From: Lonepinella koalarum
GTDB taxonomy: Bacteria; Pseudomonadota; Gammaproteobacteria; Enterobacterales; Pasteurellaceae
Direction: 5' to 3'
DNA length: 64,000 nt
Assembly: GCF_004565475.1 (NCBI RefSeq)
Contig: NZ_SRHX01000002.1
Coordinates: 124,001 to 188,000, forward strand
The first letter of the stretch is position 1. Every line of letters begins with the position of its first letter. The notes below the pieces were generated by a model. That model searched no databases and had not been told where the DNA came from. It worked only from the letters and a program-made list of their open reading frames with translations. This document shows positions 40,194 to 49,404 of this stretch, one piece after another. Both the position numbers and the translations under genes were made by a program.

Positions 40194-40223
40194 AAATTAA
40201 ATCGAAACGTTTCGATTTAATTT
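40194..40223 (+). promoter_or_regulatory. LacI-family (RbsR-like) operator, 30-bp perfect palindrome
   Basis: A perfect 30-bp inverted repeat centred at 40208/40209, with core TCGAAACGTTTCGA. The core matches the GAAACGTTTC centre of the E. coli rbs operator. It overlaps the predicted transcription start, so it should block the promoter when bound. The only LacI-type gene downstream is the rbsR homologue at the end of this operon. Confidence 0.88.
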
Positions 40224-40257
40224 GTGTCACATAATCTCTCATATTGGAGCGTACAAA

Positions 40258-41208
40258 ATGAGTAAAAATCTAATCAAAATAGTCTTAGCCACTTCCGTTC
40301 TGTTTTCTGCAAGTGCTTTCGCTAATTATCCTGAAAAACCAATCACAATCATTGTTCCTTGGGCAGCTGGTGGTAATACAGATACTATTGCTCGTCTTGT
40401 TGCAAAAGGATTGCAGGAAGAATTAGAAACTAATGTTAATGTTATTAATCGTACTGGTGGTAGTGGCGTTGTCGGACATAATGCCATTAAAACAGCAAAA
40501 CCTGATGGCTATACTTTAGGGGTTGTGACAGTTGAGATTGCATTAATGCATCATCAAAAAATGACAGATTTAAACTATAAAAACTATACACCAATTGTTC
40601 GTTTGGGCGTTGTGCCTGGTGGTGTGCAAGTAGGTAAAGATTCTCCATATAAAGATATTAATGAACTCTTGACAGCGATTAAAGAAAACCCAGGTAAATT
40701 AAAAGCATCGGGTAGTGGGTTAAATTCCATTTGGCATTTAAATTTATTGGGCATATTAAGAAGTGCTAATTTACCAACGGATGCAGTGAAATTTGTACCA
40801 TCACAAGGGGCGAGTGCTGCGTTACAAGAACTTGTTTCTGGTGGTATTGATTTTGTTACTTCATCACCAGGTGAAGCTCAAAGTATGACCGATGCTGGAA
40901 TGGTAAGACATTTAGCGATTACGACACCGACTAAAAGTGAGCTTTATTCAGATATTCCTGTATATCAAGAGGCAACATCATATAAATGGAGTTTAAATGG
41001 ATGGAATGTATTAACAGCACCACAAGGATTACCTGATGATGTAAAACAAGCCTTAACTAAAGCTATGGAAAAAGTTTATGCTTCAGGGGAATTGCAAAAA
41101 TTTGCTAATAAACAAGGCTTTGAAGCGAGTGCGTTATATGGTGCTGAATTAGAGCAATTTATGGCAGATGAAGATAAAAAATTCGGTGAATTATTGTCTG
41201 CTGAATAA
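40258..41208 (+). CDS. tctC: tripartite tricarboxylate-type transporter, periplasmic binding protein
   Basis: 316 aa from ATG 40258 (RBS TTGGAGCG). Signal peptide cleaved near SAFA/NYPE. Family block YPEKPITIIVPWAAGGNTDTIARLVAKGL and RTGGSGVVGHNAIKTAKPDGYTL identify a TctC/BugE-type receptor, which normally captures a carboxylate. First gene of the operon behind the CRP site and operator. Confidence 0.93.
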   Translation: MSKNLIKIVLATSVLFSASAFANYPEKPITIIVPWAAGGNTDTIARLVAKGLQEELETNVNVINRTGGSGVVGHNAIKTAKPDGYTLGVVTVEIALMHHQKMTDLNYKNYTPIVRLGVVPGGVQVGKDSPYKDINELLTAIKENPGKLKASGSGLNSIWHLNLLGILRSANLPTDAVKFVPSQGASAALQELVSGGIDFVTSSPGEAQSMTDAGMVRHLAITTPTKSELYSDIPVYQEATSYKWSLNGWNVLTAPQGLPDDVKQALTKAMEKVYASGELQKFANKQGFEASALYGAELEQFMADEDKKFGELLSAE

Positions 41209-41217
41209 TGTGGAGAA

Positions 41218-41235
41218 TAGCCCCTTTAGGGGCTA
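41218..41235 (+). other. intercistronic hairpin tctC/tctB
   Basis: TAGCCCC-TTTA-GGGGCTA, a perfect 7-bp GC-rich stem. It lacks a T tract and overlaps the tctB RBS area, so it probably lowers tctB/tctA expression relative to the binding protein. Confidence 0.55.
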
Positions 41236-41244
41236 TTGAAATAT

Positions 41245-41691
41245 ATGATTAGATTACTTACCCCTGTTATATTGCTTATTTTTGGATTAATCATATCAGG
41301 ATATAGTTATTATACTTATGGTGATTTTTCTGATTATGGAGCAGCATTTTATCCAACAATTATTGGGTTTTTAGTTTCTTTCTTTGGTCTGATTGATTTT
41401 ATTATGGAAGTAAAACTACGAGATAAATATATTTTTCAGAGTTTTGATTGGTTACAAGATGGTAAAGTGATTCTTGCTATTTCTGTTATTGTATTGTTTT
41501 ACTTATTTTCTTCAGAATATGTAGGTTTTATTCTAAGTGTGGCAATAATTTTGAATGTATTAACACAACCATTTTTAGAAAAGAATAGGCTATTTATTGG
41601 CAGTTTACTCTTTCTTTTGTCAATCGGTATCTATTTCTTATTTGCAAAAGTGTTGTTAGTGGGACTTCCTAGCGGAATGTTATTTGAATAG
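41245..41691 (+). CDS. tctB: tripartite tricarboxylate-type transporter, small membrane subunit
   Basis: 148 aa from ATG 41245; a TTG at 41236 lies too close to the AGGGG. Four hydrophobic segments in the TctB pattern (PVILLIFGLIISGYSYYTYG; GAAFYPTIIGFLVSFFGLIDF). Weakly conserved family; the call depends on its place between tctC and tctA. Confidence 0.88.
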   Translation: MIRLLTPVILLIFGLIISGYSYYTYGDFSDYGAAFYPTIIGFLVSFFGLIDFIMEVKLRDKYIFQSFDWLQDGKVILAISVIVLFYLFSSEYVGFILSVAIILNVLTQPFLEKNRLFIGSLLFLLSIGIYFLFAKVLLVGLPSGMLFE

Positions 41692-41700
41692 TAGGTAGCT

Positions 41701-43203
41701 ATGGATATTTTAATAAATGCTTTTTCTTACATTGATCTCAATGCTATTTTAGCTATTTTAGGTGCTGGTCTATTTGGGTTGTTTGTTGGAGCAATCCCTG
41801 GTTTGACGGCTACAATGGCAGTTGCTTTAATGGTGCCTTTCACTTTCTTTATGGATCCTATTCCAGCTTTAGCCTTAATGATTTCTGTTGGAGCGTCATC
41901 AATCTATGCTGGTGATATTCCAGGGGCATTGTTAAGAATACCAGGTACACCAGCTTCTGCCGCTTATGTGGATGATAGTTATCGTTTAGTTAAACAAGGA
42001 AAAGTGAATTTTGTTTTAGGACTTGGTCTATTAAGTTCGGTAATTGGTGGTGTGATTGGTTCAATAATTTTGGCTGTGAGTGCCCCTTATTTAGCAAAAT
42101 TCGCTTTGAAATTTAGTTCCTTTGAATACACTTGGTTGTCATTATTAGGATTAAGTTGTGCAACGTTGATTGCTGGCAAATTTGTCACTAAAAGTTTGTT
42201 GACGTTGTTATTTGGTATATTGATCTCAACCATTGGTTTTGATGAATTTACAGGGCAGGCACGTTTTACTTTTGGTCTAGTTTCATTATATGAGGGAGTA
42301 AGTTTTATTCCTGCAATGATAGGTTTATTTGCTATTTCAGGAGCCATTGAATATTATGCGAATAGATATAAATTAACATCTAATGTAGATATTTCTGAGT
42401 TAGAAAATAATAAAAGCTCATTAAATCTATTTAAGGGACTTGCCAACCCCTTAAGTCAGAGAAAATGGAGTATTTTACGCAGTAGTATCATTGGAACGAC
42501 TATTGGTGCATTACCAGGTGCGGGAGCGGATATTGCCGCATGGATTTCTTATGCTATTTCTAAAAAAACATCAAAAACGCCCGAGTTATACGGAAAAGGT
42601 TCACAAGATGCGATTATTGACGCATCAAGTAGTAATAATGCGAGTCTTGCTGGTAGTTGGATACCGTCATTAGTTTTCGGTATTCCTGGCGACTCAGCAG
42701 CGGCGATTATTATTGGCGTACTTTATATGAAAGATATGCAACCAGGTCCATCATTATTTTTGTTCCAACCAGATAAATTATATGCGGTGTTTATTTTATT
42801 TTTCATTGCCAATATTGCATTAATTCCTTTGGCATTAATTGTGGTTAATTTCTTAAAGAAAATTATTCAAATCAATAAAGATATTCTTTATCCAATAGTA
42901 ATTATATTTAGCATTGTAGGATCTTATGCAATTAATAATTCCCCTGAAGCCGTAGTCGTTATGTTGCTTATGGGCGTTATTGGATATTTCTTACAAAAAA
43001 ATCATTATCCAATTTCACCGATTATTTTAGGTATGATTTTAGGACCAATGTTAGAGAGAAATTTATTATCTTCTTTAACAAAATCAGATGGTAGTTTGCT
43101 TGCTTTTGTAGAAAGACCCGTTTCAGCCGTTTTAGCTTGCTGTTTCTTATTAGTGGTGATTTTACAAATTAAAGGCATTGTGAAAAATTTTAGTGAAAAA
43201 TAA
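41701..43203 (+). CDS. tctA: tripartite tricarboxylate-type transporter, large membrane subunit
   Basis: 500 aa with about 11-12 hydrophobic segments. Family motifs LFGLFVGAIPGLTATMAVAL and a second repeat copy GALPGAGADIAAWISYAISK, plus IPGDSAAAIIIGVLYMKDMQPGP. Na+- or H+-driven carboxylate importer subunit that works with TctB and TctC. Confidence 0.94.
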   Translation: MDILINAFSYIDLNAILAILGAGLFGLFVGAIPGLTATMAVALMVPFTFFMDPIPALALMISVGASSIYAGDIPGALLRIPGTPASAAYVDDSYRLVKQGKVNFVLGLGLLSSVIGGVIGSIILAVSAPYLAKFALKFSSFEYTWLSLLGLSCATLIAGKFVTKSLLTLLFGILISTIGFDEFTGQARFTFGLVSLYEGVSFIPAMIGLFAISGAIEYYANRYKLTSNVDISELENNKSSLNLFKGLANPLSQRKWSILRSSIIGTTIGALPGAGADIAAWISYAISKKTSKTPELYGKGSQDAIIDASSSNNASLAGSWIPSLVFGIPGDSAAAIIIGVLYMKDMQPGPSLFLFQPDKLYAVFILFFIANIALIPLALIVVNFLKKIIQINKDILYPIVIIFSIVGSYAINNSPEAVVVMLLMGVIGYFLQKNHYPISPIILGMILGPMLERNLLSSLTKSDGSLLAFVERPVSAVLACCFLLVVILQIKGIVKNFSEK

Positions 43204-43220
43204 TTAATTTGGAGAAAATT

Positions 43221-44138
43221 ATGGAAATTCAAGGCATTATCCCTGTTATGCTTACCCCATTTACTACAAACAATGAAGTAGATTATGATGGCTTAAGAAA
43301 ACTGACAGATTGGTATATTGATAATGGAGCAGATACATTATTTGCCACTTGTCAATCCAGTGAAATCCTTTATCTTTCACTGGAAGAAAAAATCAAAATA
43401 ACGCAAACTGTTATCGATCAAACTAAAGGTCGTATTCCTGTGGTCACTTCAGGGCATACTGGTGCAACGTTTGATGAACAAGTGGCAGAATTGCAGGCAA
43501 TGTATGATACAGGTGCGGATGCGGTGATATTAATTACTAATCGTTTAGATCCAAATAATGAAGGAACTGCGATTTTAAAAGCAAATTTTGAAAAATTATT
43601 ATCTGCGTTACCAAAAGATATAACTTTAGGATTATACGAATGTCCTGTACCTTATCGCCGTTTATTAACCGATGAAGAAATTACATATTTTGCTGGTTTT
43701 AATAATATAGTGGTGCTAAAAGATGTTTCTTGTGATTTAGCCACTGTTAAACGCCGACTTGAATTAACCAAAAACAGTAAATTAAAAATTGTGAATGCGA
43801 ATGCGGCGATTGCATTTGATGCAATGAAAGCAGGTTCTCAAGGATTTTCAGGGGTATTTAATAATATTCACCCTGATTTATATGCTTATTTGTATAAAAA
43901 TAAAGAAAGCCAAGATCCTATCATTCAGGAATTAGCCCATTTCCTTGCGATTTGTGGGGCAGCCGAAAGTTTTGGTTATCCAAATTTTGCTAAATTAATG
44001 CACGTTAAAATTGGCACATTCAAACATTATGGCTCTCGAGTGATTCCAGCAGATATTAAAGAAAAATATTGGGCGGTGGAAGAATTGCTTGATCATATTA
44101 TGCAAGGATCTGATCTATATCGTAGAAAAATTAAATAA
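43221..44138 (+). CDS. DHDPS/N-acetylneuraminate lyase family aldolase
   Basis: 305 aa from ATG 43221 (RBS TTGGAGAA). (beta/alpha)8 class I aldolase: IIPVMLTPFTTNNEVDYDGL at the N-terminus; the phosphate/carboxylate loop is CQSSEI instead of the usual GTTGE; Tyr in GLYECPVP; Schiff-base Lys in NIVVLKDVSC. The altered carboxylate loop means it is probably not DapA. It may cleave or form a 2-oxo acid related to the tct cargo. The substrate is unknown. Confidence 0.8.
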   Translation: MEIQGIIPVMLTPFTTNNEVDYDGLRKLTDWYIDNGADTLFATCQSSEILYLSLEEKIKITQTVIDQTKGRIPVVTSGHTGATFDEQVAELQAMYDTGADAVILITNRLDPNNEGTAILKANFEKLLSALPKDITLGLYECPVPYRRLLTDEEITYFAGFNNIVVLKDVSCDLATVKRRLELTKNSKLKIVNANAAIAFDAMKAGSQGFSGVFNNIHPDLYAYLYKNKESQDPIIQELAHFLAICGAAESFGYPNFAKLMHVKIGTFKHYGSRVIPADIKEKYWAVEELLDHIMQGSDLYRRKIK

Positions 44139-44159
44139 TATTATCATTTAAGGTTATTT

Positions 44160-45089
44160 ATGAAAAAAACACTCACTATCCTAGGCAGCATCAACGCCGA
44201 TCATGTTATTTCTGTTCCCCACTTCGCCAAACCTGGTGAAACCCTTACAGGACATCACTACCACATTGCTTACGGTGGCAAGGGGGCAAATCAAGCGGTG
44301 GCAGCGGCAAGGTTAAGTGATGAACATACCCAAGTGAATTTTATCGGCTGTATTGGTGATGACGACCTTGGTCGCACAATGAAAAATGCCTTTGAACAAG
44401 ACGGCATTAACACCCAATTTATTCATCAAATCGCCCACCAAACCACAGGGATTGCGATGATTCAAGTGGCAGCGAGTGGCGAAAATAGTATTGTGATTTC
44501 TGCTGGAGCGAACGGTTGTTTAGATGAAAATATTGTCGAGCAAAGCCGCAGCCAAATTGAGCAAGCCGATCTTCTATTAATGCAACTGGAAACACCGTTG
44601 CCAGCCGTGATCAAAGCTGCTCAAATCGCTAAAAATAACGGCGTAAAAGTGGTGCTAAACCCTGCTCCAGCACAAAAATTGCCTGATGAATTATTGGCAA
44701 ATTTAAATATGATTACCCCCAACGAAACTGAAGCAGAAATTCTGACTGGGGTGAAAGTCACCGACCTTGAAAGTGCGGTGAAATCTGCCGAAATTTTTCA
44801 TCAAAAAGGCATTGAAACCGTATTGATTACGCTAGGGTCAAAAGGCGTATTCGTCAGCCATCAAGGACAACAAGAAATCGTAGCAGGTTTTAAAGTCAAC
44901 GCCGTTGATACCACCGCCGCTGGGGATACCTTCAATGGGGCATTTTTAATTGCGTTACTAGACGGCAAACCGTTACAAGATGCCATTCGTTTTGCTCACG
45001 TAGCAGCAGCGATTAGTGTTACCAGGGAAGGGGCACAGCCGTCTATTCCGACGAGAGCAGAAACGTTGGATTTTTTAAAATCGATTTAG
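44160..45089 (+). CDS. rbsK: ribokinase
   Basis: 309 aa. PfkB family, strongly E. coli-like: LGSINADHVISVPHFAKPGETLTG, HIAYGGKGANQAVAAARL (family signature 1), LLMQLETPLPAV, NPAPAQKLPDELL, ITPNETEAEILTG and VDTTAAGDTFNGAFLIALL (anion hole and catalytic Asp). Phosphorylates D-ribose at O5. The usual rbsDACB transporter genes are absent; tctCBA and an aldolase take that place. An uptake sequence lies inside it (44771-44779). Confidence 0.93.
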   Translation: MKKTLTILGSINADHVISVPHFAKPGETLTGHHYHIAYGGKGANQAVAAARLSDEHTQVNFIGCIGDDDLGRTMKNAFEQDGINTQFIHQIAHQTTGIAMIQVAASGENSIVISAGANGCLDENIVEQSRSQIEQADLLLMQLETPLPAVIKAAQIAKNNGVKVVLNPAPAQKLPDELLANLNMITPNETEAEILTGVKVTDLESAVKSAEIFHQKGIETVLITLGSKGVFVSHQGQQEIVAGFKVNAVDTTAAGDTFNGAFLIALLDGKPLQDAIRFAHVAAAISVTREGAQPSIPTRAETLDFLKSI

Positions 45090-45121
45090 GGCTTGTTTAT
45101 CTTTCCATTATCGTTGTAGAA

Positions 45122-45136
45122 TATCATTTAATGATA
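45122..45136 (+). promoter_or_regulatory. candidate mazEF operator
   Basis: TATCATT-T-AATGATA, a perfect 15-bp palindrome, ends 17 bp before the mazE start and is followed by the RBS AGGGGATAGG. MazE/PemI complexes bind such palindromes to autorepress. Confidence 0.55.
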
Positions 45137-45153
45137 CATAAGGGGATAGGAAG

Positions 45154-45414
45154 ATGAGATTACAAGTGAAAAACTGGGGAAATAGTAAAGCTATTCGACT
45201 GCCTAAAGATTTTACCCAAGCAATGAATTTAGAAACAGGGGATTTTCTCGAATTAGCGAAAATTGATGATCAAACCATAAAATTTGTTGTGGTGCCAAAT
45301 AAACCTAAGCAAAAAAGATTAACTTTAGCTGAACGTATTGCGATGACCGCTTTAGACAGCTTACCTGTTTGTGCAGAATGGGATACTATTGAACAAGTTG
45401 GGGGAGAGATTTAA
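45154..45414 (+). CDS. mazE: MazE/PemI-type antitoxin (AbrB fold)
   Basis: 86 aa. N-terminal swapped-hairpin domain LQVKNWGNSKAIRLPKDF and MNLETGDFLEL; the C-terminal ~40 residues should neutralise the toxin. Its stop abuts the mazF start with no gap. The pair splits rbsK from rbsR. Confidence 0.88.
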   Translation: MRLQVKNWGNSKAIRLPKDFTQAMNLETGDFLELAKIDDQTIKFVVVPNKPKQKRLTLAERIAMTALDSLPVCAEWDTIEQVGGEI

Positions 45415-45771
45415 ATGCCAAGAGCGAGTTTATTTCAGCGTGGGGATATTATTATGGTTTGTTTAAATCCCGTGATCGGTAAAGAAATACAAGGAGAATA
45501 TCGCCCAGCGTTGGTGTTGAGTAGCCGTGATTTTCATCAATTAGGCTTTATGATGATTGCACCGATTACACAAGGAAACGCTGAACTTGCTCGTGAAAAT
45601 GGATTTGCCGTTACCCTAAGTGGAACAGGTTGCAAAACGCAAGGGGTTGTGGTGGCTTATCAAGCTAGGGTGATTGATTTTAGAAACAGGGGAGCAAAGA
45701 AAGTTGAAACAGTGCCAGATTATGTCTTATCTGAAGTGCAAGATATTGTTGAAGCCATTCTAAAAGATTAA
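45415..45771 (+). CDS. mazF: MazF/PemK-type mRNA interferase
   Basis: 118 aa. [38 protein letters not shown] is the PemK/MazF N-terminal block. MIAPITQG and [27 protein letters not shown] complete the fold. The catalytic Arg-containing loop (EYRPALV) is present, so it looks functional. It cleaves mRNA at short motifs when MazE is lost. It ends 5 bp before the rbsR start. Confidence 0.9.
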   Translation: MPRASLFQRGDIIMVCLNPVIGKEIQGEYRPALVLSSRDFHQLGFMMIAPITQGNAELARENGFAVTLSGTGCKTQGVVVAYQARVIDFRNRGAKKVETVPDYVLSEVQDIVEAILKD

Positions 45772-45776
45772 ATGTT

Positions 45777-46772
45777 ATGGCAACAATGAAAGACATCGCT
45801 CGCATTGCGCAGGTTTCCACATCTACTGTGTCATTAGTCATTAACAACGCCCCTAATGTCAGCCCAGCAATGCGATCTAAAATAATGGCGGTGGTAAACG
45901 ATCTGAATTACAAACCGTCAGCCCTTGCTCGTAGCCTAAAAGTCAAAGAAACTCGCACCATTGGCATGCTCGTCACTACCAGTGATAACCCATTCTTTGC
46001 AGAAGTTGTGGCGAATGTAGAGCGTTATTGTAATCGATTGAATTACAATCTGATTTTATGCAATACTGATGATGATCCACGACGCCTAGAAAAAAATATC
46101 CAAACCTTGATTCAAAAGCAAGTAGATGGTTTATTGTTAATGTGTACCGAAAGCCACTTTCAAGCAAACCCCTTAAATTTAACTTTGCCTTGCGTGATTA
46201 TGGACTGGTGGCCGACAGAACTCAATGCAGATAAAATCCTTGAAAATGCCGAATTTGGTGGCTATCTTGCGACAAAAACCTTAATTGAACATCATCATCA
46301 AAAAATTGGCATTATCACAGGAAGCCTAAAAAAACCGTTGGCACAAAACCGTTTAAAAGGCTTTAAACAGGCGTTAACAGAATATAATTTGCCATTGAAT
46401 GAAAAATGGGTTATTGAAAGCCATTTTGATTTTAATGGCGGCATTTGGGGAATGGAGCAGTTGCTCAGCCAAAAGGAACGCCCAACGGCGGTGTTTTGTT
46501 GTAGTGATACCATCGCCCTTGGTGCTTATCAAGCCTTGTGGAGAGCTGGGTTATCTGTGCCACAGGATATGTCTATTATTGGTTATGATAATATCGCCCT
46601 TGCCCAATATCTTAGCCCACCGCTCACCACCATTCATCAGCCAAAAAATCGCTTGGCAGAAATGGCGGTGGATACGCTTTTGCAACGGATAAAAAATGCG
46701 GATAAAAATTACCGCACTTTGATGTTGGAGCCGAGCTTGGTTCTGCGAGAATCCATAGCAAAAGTGCGGTGA
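45777..46772 (+). CDS. rbsR: LacI-family repressor, RbsR type
   Basis: 331 aa. [39 protein letters not shown], hinge [21 protein letters not shown], and a periplasmic-binding-type effector domain ([48 protein letters not shown]). The text matches E. coli RbsR well. It is the likely reader of the 30-bp palindrome at 40194-40223. The effector would be ribose in E. coli; here it may have shifted with the new transporter. Confidence 0.88.
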   Translation: MATMKDIARIAQVSTSTVSLVINNAPNVSPAMRSKIMAVVNDLNYKPSALARSLKVKETRTIGMLVTTSDNPFFAEVVANVERYCNRLNYNLILCNTDDDPRRLEKNIQTLIQKQVDGLLLMCTESHFQANPLNLTLPCVIMDWWPTELNADKILENAEFGGYLATKTLIEHHHQKIGIITGSLKKPLAQNRLKGFKQALTEYNLPLNEKWVIESHFDFNGGIWGMEQLLSQKERPTAVFCCSDTIALGAYQALWRAGLSVPQDMSIIGYDNIALAQYLSPPLTTIHQPKNRLAEMAVDTLLQRIKNADKNYRTLMLEPSLVLRESIAKVR

Positions 46773-46778
46773 TTTTTT
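46711..46778 (+). terminator. terminator formed by two uptake sequences at the rbsR 3' end
   Basis: ACCGCACTTT (46711-46720) and AAAGTGCGGT (46761-46770) face each other and are followed by GATTTTTT. Both arms lie within the last 62 bases of rbsR coding sequence, so the stop codon overlaps the stem. The loop is long (40 nt). Confidence 0.6.
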
Positions 46779-49395
46779 AAGAAATTTTGTAACTTGCGGC
46801 TAATTCTTCCACGCTATCCACAGCCTTATATTCCAAATCAGGATAATCCACTTTCAACGCAGCAAAATTATGTTCTGCATAGGTGATTTTGAGATCTTCG
46901 GTTGAACGCAATTTGCTGCGATCGATTCCAGCTTGAATCCCTTTGCCTGTATTTTTGGTTTCTGCCACAAAATAAATTTTATTTTGTCCTTTAAACACCA
47001 CCGCCCAATCGGGATTATAATTGCCTAACGGTGTTGGAATTTTAAAACGTTCGGGCAATTTAAAATAAAACTGCACATCATCGCTACTTTCGCAATGTTG
47101 GGCAAAACGGTATTCAGTTTGCGAATCTAAGGCAATATAATCATCATAAATTGTCTTGCTGGAATCCTTGACCTTAAAGCTATATTGATTCAAATAAAAT
47201 TCAAAATCCTTAAACAGCGTCATTTCATAGGTTTTGCCATTAATTCTGTGATATTCCACGCCGTCCGCCATAATTTGTTGTAATGTTTCATTGATTTTTT
47301 CAGCGGTTAAATCAATAAAACGTTGCGGATTATTTTTGACTTCGTGCAAACGATTGGATTGTTGTAAAATTTGGCAAAGGGTTAAGCGTGTTAAGCCTGT
47401 TTTCTTTTGCAATTCCGCCAGCAAATCAGGAATCGCCCATTGGGCTGATGTATCCGCTTGATTGCTGCTTTTATATTCGCCCGTAATCCCTGAATTGTTG
47501 ATATTTAATCGGTTTTTCTCGTGTTTAATTTTGGTCGCACGCACTGTCTCCATTTTTTGAATATTTTCCACCGCACTTTTAATCAACTCCGCTTGTGTGA
47601 AATTTACCCGATAAGTGGTTTGCTGTTTAATCCGCTCCCAAATGGCTTGAAATTCAGGGTGTTGGCTGAAGTCTTTGCGATAGCGAACGGCTTTTTTATC
47701 TTCTCGTTTTTTGATTTGGCTTTTATCAAACTGCACGCCACAATCTTGCTCAATTTCCAGTTGTAATTTAGACGCAAAACTGTCATAGCTTTCATTAGCA
47801 ATCACGGTCAAAATATTCTGATTGCGTTCATAGTTTCGTTCACCTTGTTGATTCACAGGCAAACGCAAGCCACGCCCGATTTCCTGCCGTTTTTTCATTT
47901 CCGATGCGGTGTCATTTAGGGTGCAAATTTGAAACACATTCGGATTGTCCCAGCCTTCACGCAACGCTGAATGGGAGAATATAAAACGCAATGGATTATC
48001 CAGCGATAACAGCGTTTCTTTATCCCGCATAATCAAGGCATAAGTGTCGTAATCTGCCTGCGTTGTGCCGTTAGTATCTTTTGCCACGCCTTTTTTATCT
48101 TGCGAAAAATAACCGTTATGCACGCCTTGAGCGGATTCTTTTGTAAGTTCCTGATAAATTTGCTCAAACCATTGATAGAATTTGCCGTTATTACGGTAAT
48201 TTTCCACTTTATCAATAAAAAACAGCGACAGCACTTTAATGCCAAGCGGTTTTAATTTTTGTTCTTTTTTCAAATGCTCATCAATAGTACGGCGGATTTG
48301 CATTTTTTGAATATCGTCTTTTAATGCAGAATGATCTGTTCCCACAAAAATTTGCTGACCATTGGCAAATTCTACCATTTGGCTATCCAAATCCATTCCG
48401 CTTAAAATAAAGCCAGCACGATACATTTCATTTTGTTGCGATAGTTCAAATAAATCTTGATTCGGTTTAATGTTGACGACTTTTTTCTTCATCGCTTTTT
48501 TATCGTTAAACAGCAATTCAATTTTCGCCGACCAACTTTGTTTGGCAACCTTAATTTCGGTTAAATTTAAATAAGCACCGTTGACATCATTTTCTGCCAG
48601 CACGCTATCCACTTCAATTTGTTTGACCAAACCTAATTGATAGGCTTGCACAGGATTTAGGCTGAAAATTGGGTTATAAGCATTTTTATGCGTAGCAGAA
48701 TAACGCAAAGTAAACAACGGATTCAGGCTTTCAATGGCATTACGGCGAATGTCTGTTTCCATATTTTGCGGTTCGTCAATAATCACAATGGGATTAGCTT
48801 GTTGAATATAACTAATCGGGGCAACGCCTGTTTCATTTAGGGTATTAATCACGTTGCTGTCTTTGGCAAACGCATCAATATTAATAACCAAAATTTCAAT
48901 ATGATTGCTGGTGGCAAAGGTTTTTAAGCGTGAAAGCTGATTGCTTTTATATTCAAATTTCGGATTTACCGCAGGTTTATCAAACAGATTGGCAAAATGA
49001 GATTGCGTCATTTTCAAGGTATGCAACACGCCTTCACGAATTGCCACACTCGGCACCACAATCACAAATTTTTGCCAACCGTATTGACGATTTAATTCAA
49101 AAATGGTGCGTAAATAAACATAGGTTTTGCCTGTGCCAGTTTCCATTTCCACGGTGAAATGTTTGCCTTGTTCGCTTAATAAAGTGCGGTCAATTTTTTG
49201 TGAATTTTGTTGTATTTGCAGATTTTGTTGCAACTGTTCATCATCAATTTTCAGATCCAGATTGGAGACAAAACGCACATCATTTTGCCCTTGCAACAAA
49301 AATTCGGTCTGCTGATTGGGCTGTCCGATAAATAAATTGACCGCCGCTTGCACGGCTTGCAATTGATAATTTAGGTTTTCAAATTGAATTTCCAT
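46777..49395 (-). CDS. res: type III restriction enzyme, Res subunit
   Basis: 872 aa. SF2 helicase/translocase: Walker A METGTGKTYVYLRTI, Walker B IVIIDEPQNME, motif III-like LRYSATHKNAYN and motif VI-like QEIGRGLRLPV, with SHSALREGWDNPNVFQICTLND between. The C-terminal nuclease is PDWAVVFKG...YFVAETKNTGKG (PD-ExK). It cuts DNA with Mod when two unmethylated sites lie head to head. It begins 9 bp after mod. No frameshift or missing motif is visible. Confidence 0.95.
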   Translation of the reverse strand: MEIQFENLNYQLQAVQAAVNLFIGQPNQQTEFLLQGQNDVRFVSNLDLKIDDEQLQQNLQIQQNSQKIDRTLLSEQGKHFTVEMETGTGKTYVYLRTIFELNRQYGWQKFVIVVPSVAIREGVLHTLKMTQSHFANLFDKPAVNPKFEYKSNQLSRLKTFATSNHIEILVINIDAFAKDSNVINTLNETGVAPISYIQQANPIVIIDEPQNMETDIRRNAIESLNPLFTLRYSATHKNAYNPIFSLNPVQAYQLGLVKQIEVDSVLAENDVNGAYLNLTEIKVAKQSWSAKIELLFNDKKAMKKKVVNIKPNQDLFELSQQNEMYRAGFILSGMDLDSQMVEFANGQQIFVGTDHSALKDDIQKMQIRRTIDEHLKKEQKLKPLGIKVLSLFFIDKVENYRNNGKFYQWFEQIYQELTKESAQGVHNGYFSQDKKGVAKDTNGTTQADYDTYALIMRDKETLLSLDNPLRFIFSHSALREGWDNPNVFQICTLNDTASEMKKRQEIGRGLRLPVNQQGERNYERNQNILTVIANESYDSFASKLQLEIEQDCGVQFDKSQIKKREDKKAVRYRKDFSQHPEFQAIWERIKQQTTYRVNFTQAELIKSAVENIQKMETVRATKIKHEKNRLNINNSGITGEYKSSNQADTSAQWAIPDLLAELQKKTGLTRLTLCQILQQSNRLHEVKNNPQRFIDLTAEKINETLQQIMADGVEYHRINGKTYEMTLFKDFEFYLNQYSFKVKDSSKTIYDDYIALDSQTEYRFAQHCESSDDVQFYFKLPERFKIPTPLGNYNPDWAVVFKGQNKIYFVAETKNTGKGIQAGIDRSKLRSTEDLKITYAEHNFAALKVDYPDLEYKAVDSVEELAASYKIS

Positions 49396-49404
49396 TATCG
49401 CTCC

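Noticed and set aside
41236-41244. TTG start for tctB
   Set aside because: It sits 3 nt from the SD-like AGGGG, too close. ATG 41245 is better spaced.
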